A stretch of DNA of 64,000 nucleotides from Oscillospiraceae bacterium. Lineage in GTDB: Bacteria; Bacillota; Clostridia; Oscillospirales; Oscillospiraceae. Within the stretch, counting starts at the first letter, position 1; each line of letters starts with the position of its first letter. Below, piece after piece: positions 7,619 through 16,597 of this stretch. The stretch is from assembly GCA_021205095.1 (NCBI GenBank), contig JAJPYE010000009.1, forward strand, positions 18,082 to 82,081. Direction: 5' to 3'. The translations under genes and the position numbers were made by a program. Below the pieces are notes generated by a model. It did no database searches, had not been told where the DNA came from, and saw only the letters and a list, made by a program, of their open reading frames with translations.

Positions 7619-10600
7619 TTATTTTACTACAACGTTCTCCGCCCCAAAGCGCTCCTGCAGCTCTTCCACAAGAGCGGGATGAATCAGACATCTGGCCCCC
7701 AGACGCTTTTTCGTATCCGCGAAATAAATGACCAGGGGGTCTGTGCCGGGGAACATGGTCAGCACCAGCTCGATGCGGTGAAGGGCCTTTTCATCCCGTG
7801 CCGGAAGCTTGACCCACAGGGTCTGACGCTGGGGAAGCTCCTCCTGGGCAGGCGACTGCTCCCGGCGGGCCGGACGGCGGTATTGGGCCACCGTTTCCGG
7901 CGTCAGGCCCTTCAGCGGCAGAGCCATATCCAGCATAATCTGCGGCTCCTTTTCATCCCGAACGGAGATGCGGCCTGCACAGTATATGGCGCTGTTTTCC
8001 GTGAGATACCCTGCCGCCTGATCCAGCACCCGCTGGAAGGCCAGCAACTCCATGGAGCCGGTATCGTCCTCCAGGGTGACGTAGCTCATTAGGGTGTTGT
8101 TTTTGGTGGTGCGGGTGCGGGCGGCCTGGACGATACCGGCCACGCTGACGGTCTGGCCGTCCTGGAAGGCGGGAACCTCCTCATGTCCGGCGAAGGCCTC
8201 CAGAATGGAGCCGATGGACACAGCCCCCAGCCGCTGGGCGTCCCTGCGGTAGTCGTCCATGGGGTGGCCGGTCAGATACAGACCCGTGTATTCCTTCTCC
8301 ATGGCCATCCGCTCCTGGGGGGTAAATTCCTCCACGTCCGGCAGGGCCAAAGGCGGCTCCGGGTCTGCATCCGCCATGGAAAACATATCCATCTGGCCTA
8401 CTACATTGCTGCGCCCCGTTCGGTTCACACCGTCCAATACGCTGTCCAGCACAGCCAGAAGAGCGCGGCGTTTATAGCCCATGGAGTCGAAGGCCCCGGC
8501 CCGAATGAGACTCTCCACCGGGCGGCGGTTCAGCTCCCTGCCGTACATCCGGCGGCAGAACTCATCGAAGGAGGTAAACGGCCCGTCTGCCTCCCGCTGG
8601 GACATCAGCTCGGTGACGAAGCCTCGTCCCACGCCCTTCACCGCCGCGAGACCGAAGCGGATGTTCCCGCCGACCACGGTGAAGTCCGCGTCCGACTCGT
8701 TCACGTCCGGGGGCAGCAGGGCGATGCCCAGGTTTCGACACTCGGCGATATACTCCGCTACCTTCCCGGAGGAATCCAGCACGCTTGTCAGCAATGCTGC
8801 CATATATTCCCGCGGCCAGTGACGCTTCATCCAGGCCGTCCGATAGGCCACAATGGCGTAGCTGACGGCGTGGGCCTTGTTGAAGGCATAGGAGGCGAAG
8901 TCCAGAATCTCGTCGTAAATGCTGTTGGCGGTGGCCTCGTCCACGCCGTTCGCCACGCAGCCGGGGATATTTCGGGACGGGTCGCCGTGGACGAAGGCCT
9001 TTCGCTCCGCGTCGATGACGTCGTGCTTTTTCTTGGACATGGCCCGGCGAATTAGGTCGGCCTGGCCCAGGGAGAAGCCCGCCAGATGGCGGAAGATGTC
9101 GATGACCTGCTCCTGATAGACGATGCAGCCATAGGTGACGTCCAGGATGGGCTGGAGCAGGGGGTGCTTGTAAACAATTTTCTCCGGGTGGACGGCGCAC
9201 TCCAAAAACCGGGGGATGGAATCCATGGGGCCGGGGCGGTAGAGGGCGATGACGGCGGTGATGTCCTCGATGCTCTTGGGCTTGAGGCCCACGCACACCC
9301 CGGTCATGCCGGTGGATTCAAGCTGAAACACCCCGCAGGTGTTCCCCTCGGTGAGCATTTGGAAGGTGTCCGGGTCGTCCTCCGGGACGTCCTCTATGCG
9401 AAAGTTCGGCTCCGTCCGCTGCACCAGCACCTCCACGTCCCGCAAAACCGTCAGGTTCCGCAGACCCAGAAAGTCCATCTTCAAAAGGCCCAGCTCCTCC
9501 AGCGTGGTCATGGGGAACTGGCAGACGATGGACTCGTCGTTTCGCGCAAGCGGCACATAGTCCGTCAGAGGCCGCTCGGATATGACCACCCCGGCGGCGT
9601 GGGTGGAGGCGTGCCGGGGCATACCCTCCAGGGCGCGGGCGGTGTCGATCAGGTCGTGGAGCCGGGGGTCGCCGTCGTAGTATTCCTTGAGGGGCTTGGA
9701 AAGCCGCAGGGCCTCGTCCAGGGTCATGTTCAGAGTGGAGGGCACCTGCTTTGCCACCGCGTCCGTCTCCCCATAACTGATGTTCATGGCCCGGCCCACG
9801 TCCCGTATGGCGGCCCTGGCCGCCATAGTGCCGAAGGTGACGATCTGGGCCACATGGTCGGAGCCGTATTTGCGGTTTACATAATCAATAACCTCGCCCC
9901 GACGGCGGACGCAGAAGTCCATGTCGATGTCCGGCATGGTCACGCGCTCCGGGTTTAAAAACCGCTCGAAGAACAGCTTATATTTGATGGGGTCAACGTC
10001 CGTGATGCCCAGGGTATAGCTGACGATGGAACCGGCGGCGGAACCCCGTCCGGGGCCGACGGGGATGTTTTCCCCCTTGGCGAAGCGGACGAAGTCCCAC
10101 ACGATGAGGAAGTAGTCCACAAACCCCATCTGCCGGATGACCCCCAGCTCGTATTCCAGCCGCTCCGTCAGGGCCTTGTCGTATCCCGGATAGCGGCGGG
10201 CCAGCCCCTCATAGCACAGCTTTTGCAGATAGGCGAAGCCGTCCGTCTCGCCCTCCGGGAGTTGGAAACGGGGCAGATGGTAGTGGCCGAACTCAAAGTC
10301 GAACCGGCACTGCTCCGCGATTTTCACCGTGTTGTCATAGGCCTCCGGCAGGTCGGGGAACAGGGCGCGCATTTCCTCCTCGCTTTTGAGATACAGCTCC
10401 TGAGAGTTGAAGCGCATACGATCCGGGTCGTCCACGGTCTTGCCCATCTGGATGCACATCAGTACATCCTGGAGGCGGCTGTCCTCCCGGCGCAGGTAGT
10501 GGGCGTCGTTTGTGACGGCGAGGGGGATTCCCGTCTCCCGGTGGAGGCGGATCAGTCCCTGGGCAGCCCGGCGCTCCTCCGGGATGCCGTGATCCTGAAT

Positions 10601-11119
10601 CTCCAGATAAAATCCATCCGGGCCGAAAAGCTCCGCAAGCTCCAGGGCCTTGGCCTTGGCGGCCTCATAGTCCCCGGCAATCAGCTTTTGGGGGATCTCC
10701 CCCGCTACGCAGCCGGACAGGCAAATGAGACCCTCCGCGTGCTGGTGGAGCAGGGGCCAGTCGATCCGGGGCTTCACATAAAAGCCGTCTACGAAGGCCC
10801 GGCTGACCAGCTCGCAGAGATTGTGGTAGCCGGTCTGATTTTTGCACAGCAGGATAAGATGGGAATAATTGCTGTCCAGGCCGTGTTCCTTGTCTGTCAG
10901 AGCGCGGGGGGCCACATACACCTCGCAGCCGATGATAGGCTGTATGTCAGCCTCCCGGCAGACCTTATAAAAGGCCACGGCCCCGTACATGACCCCGTGG
11001 TCGGTGATGGCCAGAGCCGTCTGCCCCAGACCTTTGGCGTACTCCGCCATCTCGCGGATGCGGCACGCGCCGTCCAGCAGACTGTATTCGCTGTGAACAT
11101 GAAGATGGACAAAGGCCAT
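7619..11119 (-). CDS. dnaE: DNA polymerase III alpha subunit (DnaE type)
   Basis: A replicative polymerase of 1166 residues, normal for DnaE. The N-terminus is a PHP domain (HLHVHSEYSLLDG at residues 4-16). The palm has GPGRGSAAGS and the catalytic aspartate motif PDIDMDFCVRRR. A helix-hairpin-helix region with GLAAVKGVGRGF and an OB domain (VSVAGIVQAARTRTTK) complete the C-terminal part. The frame is open to 11596, but the ATG at 11119 has GGAGGA nine bases upstream and begins at the PHP domain, so it is the real start. It follows whiA by 5 bases. Confidence 0.97.
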   Translation of the reverse strand: MAFVHLHVHSEYSLLDGACRIREMAEYAKGLGQTALAITDHGVMYGAVAFYKVCREADIQPIIGCEVYVAPRALTDKEHGLDSNYSHLILLCKNQTGYHNLCELVSRAFVDGFYVKPRIDWPLLHQHAEGLICLSGCVAGEIPQKLIAGDYEAAKAKALELAELFGPDGFYLEIQDHGIPEERRAAQGLIRLHRETGIPLAVTNDAHYLRREDSRLQDVLMCIQMGKTVDDPDRMRFNSQELYLKSEEEMRALFPDLPEAYDNTVKIAEQCRFDFEFGHYHLPRFQLPEGETDGFAYLQKLCYEGLARRYPGYDKALTERLEYELGVIRQMGFVDYFLIVWDFVRFAKGENIPVGPGRGSAAGSIVSYTLGITDVDPIKYKLFFERFLNPERVTMPDIDMDFCVRRRGEVIDYVNRKYGSDHVAQIVTFGTMAARAAIRDVGRAMNISYGETDAVAKQVPSTLNMTLDEALRLSKPLKEYYDGDPRLHDLIDTARALEGMPRHASTHAAGVVISERPLTDYVPLARNDESIVCQFPMTTLEELGLLKMDFLGLRNLTVLRDVEVLVQRTEPNFRIEDVPEDDPDTFQMLTEGNTCGVFQLESTGMTGVCVGLKPKSIEDITAVIALYRPGPMDSIPRFLECAVHPEKIVYKHPLLQPILDVTYGCIVYQEQVIDIFRHLAGFSLGQADLIRRAMSKKKHDVIDAERKAFVHGDPSRNIPGCVANGVDEATANSIYDEILDFASYAFNKAHAVSYAIVAYRTAWMKRHWPREYMAALLTSVLDSSGKVAEYIAECRNLGIALLPPDVNESDADFTVVGGNIRFGLAAVKGVGRGFVTELMSQREADGPFTSFDEFCRRMYGRELNRRPVESLIRAGAFDSMGYKRRALLAVLDSVLDGVNRTGRSNVVGQMDMFSMADADPEPPLALPDVEEFTPQERMAMEKEYTGLYLTGHPMDDYRRDAQRLGAVSIGSILEAFAGHEEVPAFQDGQTVSVAGIVQAARTRTTKNNTLMSYVTLEDDTGSMELLAFQRVLDQAAGYLTENSAIYCAGRISVRDEKEPQIMLDMALPLKGLTPETVAQYRRPARREQSPAQEELPQRQTLWVKLPARDEKALHRIELVLTMFPGTDPLVIYFADTKKRLGARCLIHPALVEELQERFGAENVVVK

Positions 11120-11124
11120 GATAT

Positions 11125-12045
11125 TTATTCCTCCTGGGGCGGTTCGGTCAAACGCTGGGCCAAGTCGGTCAACTTTCGCATACGGTGGCTGATGCAGCTT
11201 TTTGTCACCGGGGGATCCGCAAGCTGGGCCAGATCGGAGAGACTGCACTCCGGGTTTGCAATGCGCAGCAGGGCGGTCTCCTGCAGGACGGCGGGCAGGG
11301 AGGCGATGCCCGGCCCGGCTTCGATGGCCCGGATGGCGGCCATCTGGTTGGCGTTGGCCGTAACGATTTTGTCCGTGTTGGCCAGGTCGCAGTTTGTGAT
11401 TCGGTTCATGGCGTTTGCCATGTGCTTTTCCACCGTGGTCTGCATGATTTCCATGGCGCAGACGGGAGCGCCCATGGTGGTGAGCAGATCCTCGATTACC
11501 TCGCTGCGCTTGAAATAGGTCAGATAGTGGGAGCCGCGCCGTCCGTCTCCCGGCGTAAAGCCCATGTCCAGCAGCAGGGCGCGTACCTCCCGGCACACGC
11601 TGGCGTGGCTGGTGGACATCTCCAAATGATAGCTCCGCCGGGGATCGGTGACGCTGCCTCCCGCCAGGAAGGCGCCCCGGAGGAAGGCCACCCGGTCGCA
11701 GTCGTTTTCCACAACCGGCAGATTAATGTGATGGGACACGGCCTTTCCCGCGTCATAGCCGATGGCGGAAAAAACAGTGGCCAGCTTTTTGGGGTCTGTG
11801 ATGCAGAAGGAACGCTTGCTTTCCTTCTCCGGCGGGGGAACCTGGTCGAAATCCAGGCCGAAGGCCCGGCGAAACAGCTTAGGCAGGCGGGCGGCAAAGG
11901 CGTCGTTCGCTGTCATGACCCGTACCTGTGCGGCGGTGAAGCTGTTGGCATACAGCAGTACCCCATAGGCCTCTGCCAAGGCGCAGCATTTTTTGCCCAG
12001 CCCGTCCTTGCACAGCTCTGTTTTTACCTGAGAGGAAAATGTCAT
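11125..12045 (-). CDS. whiA: DNA-binding protein WhiA
   Basis: A 306-residue protein. It starts with the WhiA N-terminal motif FSSQVKTEL and contains a degenerate LAGLIDADG core (RGAFLAGGSVTDP near residue 125). A C-terminal helix-turn-helix domain follows, with NPECSLSDLAQLADPPVTKS. WhiA is a DNA-binding protein linked to cell division and chromosome segregation in Firmicutes, and to sporulation in actinobacteria. It sits in the classical order rapZ-yvcK-whiA, 33 bases after yvcK. Confidence 0.96.
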   Translation of the reverse strand: MTFSSQVKTELCKDGLGKKCCALAEAYGVLLYANSFTAAQVRVMTANDAFAARLPKLFRRAFGLDFDQVPPPEKESKRSFCITDPKKLATVFSAIGYDAGKAVSHHINLPVVENDCDRVAFLRGAFLAGGSVTDPRRSYHLEMSTSHASVCREVRALLLDMGFTPGDGRRGSHYLTYFKRSEVIEDLLTTMGAPVCAMEIMQTTVEKHMANAMNRITNCDLANTDKIVTANANQMAAIRAIEAGPGIASLPAVLQETALLRIANPECSLSDLAQLADPPVTKSCISHRMRKLTDLAQRLTEPPQEE

Positions 12046-12078
12046 GGCCGCTCCTCCTTTCCTGACGGATTACATGGT

Positions 12079-13080
12079 TTATAAAAATGCGGTTTTTGTC
12101 TCCGCTCTGTCGTGGTACAGGCCCATCAGAGCGTTTGCCAGAGCCGCCGGGTCGTGGCGGACAAGACCCCCGGCCCAGCTTGCCACCGGGGCGTATATTG
12201 GCTCCACGCCCAGGCGCAGGAGGGCCTCCTCGTCCACCTCCACCTGACCGGCGCCCTCCTTTTCATAGGAGGCCAGAACGGCTGCGTCCACGGGGCGGCT
12301 GTTCAGGAGAATATAGTCGAAAAGGCCTGGCCCGCCGTGTTCCAACAGCGCCCTGGCGTGACCGGCGGCGGTATAACGCTCTGTCTCCCCGTTCTGGGTC
12401 ATAATGTTCATCACATATACCTTCACGGCGGAGGAGGCGCACACTGCCTCTGCCACGCCCTTGGTGAGAAGGTTCGGTATTACGCTGGTAAAAAGGCTGC
12501 CAGGCCCCAGGACGATCATATCCGCCTGGCGGATAGCTTCCAGCACTGCCGGTACGGCGGCGGGCTCTTCCGGGTCGAGGGATATGCGGCGAATGACCGC
12601 GTCCGTGTTGCGCTTATAGTCCGTGATACGGGTCTCGCCCCGAATCACAGCTCCGTCGGTGAACTCTGCCTGCAAAACAAGATTTTCATTGGTGACGGGC
12701 AGCACCTGGCCGGTAATGGCCAGCACCTGGCCCATGGCGGCCACAGCCTGGTCGAAGGTGGGGAACATATCGTTCAGCGCGGCCAGAACCAGGTTTCCCA
12801 GGCTTTGCCCAGACAGAGAACCCTCCCGAAAACGGTAGCTTATCATGCTCTCCATAGCCGGCTCTGCGTTGGCCAGGGCCAGAATACAGCTTCGTATGTC
12901 ACCGGGAGGGGGCATACCCAGCTCCCGGCGGAGAACGCCGCTGCCGCCCCCGTCGTCTGTGACGGTGACGATGGCGGTGATGCGGCTGGTTTTGCGCTTC
13001 AGCCCCCGAAGCATGGTGGAGAGGCCGGTTCCGCCGCCAATGACCGCCACGCTGGGGGGCGCATATCGACTCATGCCCAT
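12079..13080 (-). CDS. yvcK: Gluconeogenesis factor YvcK/CofD-like
   Basis: A 333-residue protein of the YvcK (CofD-like, UDP-sugar-binding) family. It has the N-terminal IGGGTGLSTMLRGLK loop, then TVTDDGGGSGVLRRELG, and LGPGSLFTSVIPNLL near residue 215. In Bacillus it supports growth on gluconeogenic carbon sources and affects cell wall synthesis. Two starts are close: ATG at 13080 and ATG at 13074. The gene follows the rapZ stop by four bases and precedes whiA, a conserved arrangement. Confidence 0.95.
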   Translation of the reverse strand: MGMSRYAPPSVAVIGGGTGLSTMLRGLKRKTSRITAIVTVTDDGGGSGVLRRELGMPPPGDIRSCILALANAEPAMESMISYRFREGSLSGQSLGNLVLAALNDMFPTFDQAVAAMGQVLAITGQVLPVTNENLVLQAEFTDGAVIRGETRITDYKRNTDAVIRRISLDPEEPAAVPAVLEAIRQADMIVLGPGSLFTSVIPNLLTKGVAEAVCASSAVKVYVMNIMTQNGETERYTAAGHARALLEHGGPGLFDYILLNSRPVDAAVLASYEKEGAGQVEVDEEALLRLGVEPIYAPVASWAGGLVRHDPAALANALMGLYHDRAETKTAFL

Positions 13081-13084
13081 GGCT

Positions 13085-13933
13085 TCAGCGCTCCAGATCC
13101 CGATGGAACACCGTCACTGTGCAGCTTTCCCCGGAAAGGGACTGGGCCAGCGCCGCCGCTACCGCCACGCTGCGGTGATGGCCGCCGGTGCAGCCGATCG
13201 CGACCGTCAGCTCCGAGCGGTCGAGCTGATACATGGGCAGAAGGAATATCAGCAGATCCGTCAGCTTTTTCAGAAGGGTCTGCGCGTTTTCGCTGCGAAA
13301 CACATAGTCCGCTACCGGGCCGTCCAGACCGTTCAGATCCCGCAGATCCGCCTCATAGAAGGGATTGGGCAGGCATCGCACGTCGAAAACCAGATCCGCC
13401 TCCGGCGGAATACCGTATTTGTACCCGAAGGAGCAGATGTTCACGGCAAAATAAACGGACTCCGGCTGAAGCGCCTCCCGGATTCGGGCCTGCAGGCGGT
13501 TCAGGGACAGGCCGGTGGTGTCGATGATCACGTCCGCCCGCTGGCGCAGCGGGGCCAGAAACGCTTGCTCCCGCTCTACCGCCTGCTGGATGGTGCAGCC
13601 GGGCTGGGCCATGGGATGGGGACGGCGGCTTTCCTTATAACGGCGGATCAGGGCGGACTGGGCCGCCTCCAGATATAAAATGCGGCAAGGACAGTCAAGC
13701 CTCTCCATCTCCTGGAGGGCGCTGTTCAGCTCCCCATAATCCGCCACGCTGCGTACATCCATTACCAGCGCTACCCGCTCATACCGGCCATGAGTGGCCA
13801 GGCACAGGGCTGCGAACCGGCCCAGCAGGGCGGGGGGCAGATTGTCCACGCAGTAATAGCCAAGATCCTCGCACACGTCCGCCGCCCGACTTTTTCCGGC
13901 CCCGGACAGGCCTGTGATGATGAGAAGTTCCAT
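13085..13933 (-). CDS. rapZ: RNase adapter RapZ / YvcJ nucleotide-binding protein
   Basis: A 282-residue P-loop protein. Walker A GLSGAGKSRA lies at residues 8-17. DVRCLPNPFYEADLRDLNGLDGPV follows in the middle, and the C-terminal domain has IGCTGGHHRSVA, all characteristic of RapZ/YvcJ. In E. coli it controls GlmS through small RNAs. The Bacillus form binds and hydrolyses nucleotides and is linked to competence. It lies between murB and yvcK in the usual order. Confidence 0.95.
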   Translation of the reverse strand: MELLIITGLSGAGKSRAADVCEDLGYYCVDNLPPALLGRFAALCLATHGRYERVALVMDVRSVADYGELNSALQEMERLDCPCRILYLEAAQSALIRRYKESRRPHPMAQPGCTIQQAVEREQAFLAPLRQRADVIIDTTGLSLNRLQARIREALQPESVYFAVNICSFGYKYGIPPEADLVFDVRCLPNPFYEADLRDLNGLDGPVADYVFRSENAQTLLKKLTDLLIFLLPMYQLDRSELTVAIGCTGGHHRSVAVAAALAQSLSGESCTVTVFHRDLER

Positions 13934-13981
13934 GTCGTCACGCCTCCTTGCAAAGCGCTGCGCGCTGAGATTGGGATGGCA

Positions 13982-14899
13982 TTATGCTTCGCGTTGGAGG
14001 ATGCGTACCTCCGGCTCCAGCAGAATACCGCTTTGGGCCAGCACGGTTTTTTGAATATGCTCCATCAGCCGCAGCACGTCGGCGCTGGTGGCCCCGCCGG
14101 TGTTCACCACAAACCCGGCGTGCTTGGTGGAGACCTGCGCCCCGCCGATGGAAAAGCCCTTCAGCCCGGCCTGATCGATCAGGGCGGCGGCATAGCCCTC
14201 CCTGGGCCGCTTGAAGGTGCTGCCGGCAGAGGGCATATCCAGGGGCTGGCTGTCCCGGCGGCGTCTGTCCAGCTCACGCATACGGGCGAAAATCGCCTCT
14301 CGGTCGCCCGCCTCCAGGGCGAAGGCAACAGACAGAGCGACGCAGCGCCGCCCGGAAAGAAAGCTGTGCCGGTAGGATAAATCCTGTGCCGAACCTTCCG
14401 CCTGGCAGAGGCGAAGCTCCTCGTCCAGGTATTCCGTTTGCACGGCGGCGTCCTTCAGCTCCCCTCCGTAGGCCCCGGCGTTCATCACAATGCCGCCTCC
14501 TACGGTGCCGGGGATGCCGTGGGCAAACTCCAGGCCGGTCAGTCCTGCTTCTGCCGCTGCATTGGAGAGAGCGGCCAGGCTGGCTCCGCAGCCGACGGTC
14601 AGCCTGCTGCCATCCAAAACCATATCGTCCAGGCCCCGGCTGGTGTTTATCACCACCCGGCGCAAACCCTCGTCCGGGGGGAGAAGGTTGGTGCCGCGGC
14701 CTATAACAAGAGGCATTTCTCCCTTTTGACGCAGGAGAAGGCACAACGCGGTCAGCTCTTCCCTGGAGGCGGGAAAGGCCATAACCGCCGCAGGCCCCCC
14801 AATGCGGAAGGAGCAGTGGCGGCTCATGGGCTCTTCTTCCCGCAGCTTCAAACCCGGCAGTGCGGCGCGAATATCAGCAATTAATGCGGTATAATCCAT
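13982..14899 (-). CDS. murB: UDP-N-acetylenolpyruvoylglucosamine reductase
   Basis: A 305-residue FAD enzyme that reduces UDP-GlcNAc-enolpyruvate to UDP-MurNAc in peptidoglycan synthesis. Visible motifs are SFRIGGPAAVMAFP and the FAD-binding VIGRGTNLLPPDEGL. GIPGTVGGGIVMNAGAYGGE and PSAGSTFKRP (the catalytic serine region) follow, and the C-terminal glutamate lies in LLEPEVRIL. It is a type IIa-like form typical of Firmicutes. A 227-base gap with repeat copy B separates it from hprK upstream. Confidence 0.96.
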   Translation of the reverse strand: MDYTALIADIRAALPGLKLREEEPMSRHCSFRIGGPAAVMAFPASREELTALCLLLRQKGEMPLVIGRGTNLLPPDEGLRRVVINTSRGLDDMVLDGSRLTVGCGASLAALSNAAAEAGLTGLEFAHGIPGTVGGGIVMNAGAYGGELKDAAVQTEYLDEELRLCQAEGSAQDLSYRHSFLSGRRCVALSVAFALEAGDREAIFARMRELDRRRRDSQPLDMPSAGSTFKRPREGYAAALIDQAGLKGFSIGGAQVSTKHAGFVVNTGGATSADVLRLMEHIQKTVLAQSGILLEPEVRILQREA

Positions 14900-14936
14900 A
14901 TAGAAAGTCCTTATATATCAAATTAAAATCCCCAAA

Positions 14937-15125
14937 CGCAGGCACCCCCGCAGCGTGGCACCCCCGCCCGCAGGCGCAAATAAAGTTAAATCATTTTTTG
15001 CCGCGGCGTGTACGTGGCAAAAAATTCCTATCGGTCCGGGAGTGTGCGGCTTGCCCGCCAAAGGCGGGCGAGCCGCGCGCGGGTCGGGCCGCAACCCCCT
15101 CATCCGCGATGCCAATCGCGGATGA
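14937..15125 (-). repeat. Dispersed hairpin plus GC-core repeat, copy B
   Basis: Read on the minus strand, a perfect 11-bp hairpin with a 4-base loop (15100-15125) directly follows the hprK stop. The GC core comes next: TTGCGGCCCGA, then an inner dyad GGAATTTTTTGCCACGTACA with CGCGGCAAAAAATGATT, then GCGCCTGCGGGCGG. The core is clearly homologous to copy A (1083-1260). The leading hairpin has a different sequence. It lies inside the hprK-murB run, so it would be transcribed. Confidence 0.75.
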
Positions 15126-15126
15126 T

Positions 15127-16080
15127 TTAGTAGTCTTCTCCGGCGTCCACCAAACTGTCTACCCGCTGAGCCAGCTCCTCGGCGGCGTTGTAGCCGCTTT
15201 TCCGCTGCCGGTTGGTCATGGCGGCCAGCTCCAGAATCACGGCCAGATTCCGGCCAGGGTGGACGGGGATCGTCACCAGCGGCACGGACACGCCCAGATA
15301 TTCCGTGCTTTCCCGGTCAAGGCCCAGACGGTCGTATTTTTTGCTGCTGTCCCACAGCTCCATGGCGATGACCATGTCGATGGGGCAGGAGGAGCGGACG
15401 GCCCCGATGCCGAACACGCTGGGGACGTTGATGACCCCGATGCCCCGCAGCTCCATGAAATGCTTGATAATGGCGGGGGCGCGGCCCTCCAGGGTGGAGC
15501 GGGAGGTGCGCAGAATCTCCACCGCGTCGTCTGCAATCAGCCGATGGCCCCGCTTGATAAGCTCCAGGGCTGTCTCCGACTTGCCGATGCCGCTGTCCCC
15601 GGTAATCAGCATACCCTCTCCGTGAACCTCCACCAGCACGCCGTGGACGGTCTCTCTGGGGGCCAGGTGGCGGCGCAGGGTGCCGATGAGCTGAGCATAA
15701 AATTCCGAGGTGTCCAGATCCGTGGTCAGAACGCTGACCTGGTATTTTTTGGCCATCTCCAGACACTCTGGCAGAACCGGCTGATCGTGGGCCACGATCA
15801 CAGCGGGGACGCGCTGGCTCATAACGGCCTCGAACCCGGCCAGACGGCGTTCGTGGTCGAAATCCTCCATCAGGGTGGTTTCCGACTTTCCGATCACCTG
15901 CAGACGGGAGGCGTCGAAGTGCTTTAAATAGCCCATAAGCTGCATACCGGGCCGGTTCAGATCCACAGAGTCCACCAGCTTTTCCCCATAATCCGGGGCG
16001 GCATAAGCTACGTGCAGGGCGTGTTCCGCCGCAATCTGGGCCAGTTTAACGGAATATTTCTTTTCAAATGCTCTCTCCAT
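15127..16080 (-). CDS. hprK: HPr kinase/phosphorylase
   Basis: A protein of 317 residues from the ATG at 16080. It phosphorylates HPr on Ser46 and reverses the reaction, so it controls carbon catabolite repression. The P-loop is GDSGIGKSE, following the capping motif VHGEGMLITG. The HprK signature RGIGVINVPSVFGIGAVR comes later. The N-terminal domain is present. AGGTGGAATC precedes the ATG, and five residues of upstream frame (to 16095) are less likely to be translated. It is the first gene of the murB-rapZ-yvcK-whiA-dnaE run. Confidence 0.96.
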   Translation of the reverse strand: MERAFEKKYSVKLAQIAAEHALHVAYAAPDYGEKLVDSVDLNRPGMQLMGYLKHFDASRLQVIGKSETTLMEDFDHERRLAGFEAVMSQRVPAVIVAHDQPVLPECLEMAKKYQVSVLTTDLDTSEFYAQLIGTLRRHLAPRETVHGVLVEVHGEGMLITGDSGIGKSETALELIKRGHRLIADDAVEILRTSRSTLEGRAPAIIKHFMELRGIGVINVPSVFGIGAVRSSCPIDMVIAMELWDSSKKYDRLGLDRESTEYLGVSVPLVTIPVHPGRNLAVILELAAMTNRQRKSGYNAAEELAQRVDSLVDAGEDY

Positions 16081-16294
16081 GATTCCACCTCGCAAGCTCC
16101 GGGCCGTCCGGCCCTTTCCCCTATTTTAATACATAAGTATGAACTTTCGCAATCAATATCCCCAATTTTTTTGAGATTTTCCCATTTCAAAGGGGCAAAC
16201 GGGAAAAACTCCGGCAGCCCCGCCACAACAGGGCCGCCGGAGAGAATTTTTGGGCCGCCCGACAAAACTAGTGCGGGTTCGACCTTTTTTGCTC

Positions 16295-16323
16295 TTTACA
16301 AATCCGCTTGACAGAGGTATGAT
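16295..16323 (+). promoter_or_regulatory. Promoter of a short non-coding transcript
   Basis: TTTACA (16295-16300) and TATGAT (16318-16323) are separated by 17 bases. They would start RNA near 16330. No protein gene follows before the terminator at 16397-16428. Confidence 0.6.
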
Positions 16324-16329
16324 GCAGAT

Positions 16330-16428
16330 ACAGCTTATCCAATGGGTTCTGGAGAACCCGGCTCATATCTTTATCCCACAACCCTATCTTTAACATGGGC
16401 CGTATCTTAAGATACGGCCCCCTTTTTT
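16330..16428 (+). ncRNA. Candidate small RNA of about 100 nt
   Basis: A compact unit: a near-consensus promoter, about 65 bases of RNA and a strong intrinsic terminator. The RNA has one internal hairpin, GGGTTC-TGGA-GAACCC, before the terminator stem. I could not match it to SRP RNA, 6S RNA, RNase P or a known riboswitch by eye. The reading frame starting at ATG 16322 would encode 23 residues but begins before the predicted RNA start. An ATG at 16345 gives a 22-codon frame without a ribosome site. Confidence 0.45.
16397..16428 (+). terminator. Intrinsic terminator of the candidate small RNA
   Basis: A perfect 10-bp stem GGGCCGTATC/GATACGGCCC with loop TTAA is followed by CC and six T residues on the plus strand. 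Confidence 0.85.
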
Positions 16429-16432
16429 ACCT

Positions 16433-16534
16433 GCGAGGGCGGGTCTTTTGTCCGCTGAGCTTCGTTGGGCCTTCTCGATGTGCTTATCAGCACGCCTTCG
16501 TCGGCCCGCCTCGTCAGCGAACAAAATCCCTCGC
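16433..16534. repeat. Large imperfect palindrome
   Basis: GCGAGGG at 16433-16439 pairs with CCCTCGC at 16528-16534. Inside these ends, TTTTGT pairs with ACAAAA, CGCTGA with TCAGCG, GGGCC with GGCCC, and GTGCT with AGCAC. Together they make an interrupted hairpin of about 100 bases. No credible gene lies here. The rest of the 16096-16597 gap holds the upstream region of hprK, with only a weak promoter match near 16130-16160, and nothing else that I recognise. Confidence 0.55.
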
Positions 16535-16597
16535 CCTGCATTGTCTTTACAACCTGGTGGGTTAATCCGGCGGTTTGTTTTTGCTGCGGCGGTAGCG

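Noticed and set aside
16322-16393. 23-codon peptide gene in the small-RNA unit
   Set aside because: The ATG overlaps the -10 box and precedes the predicted start of the RNA; it is kept only as an alternative in the RNA entry.
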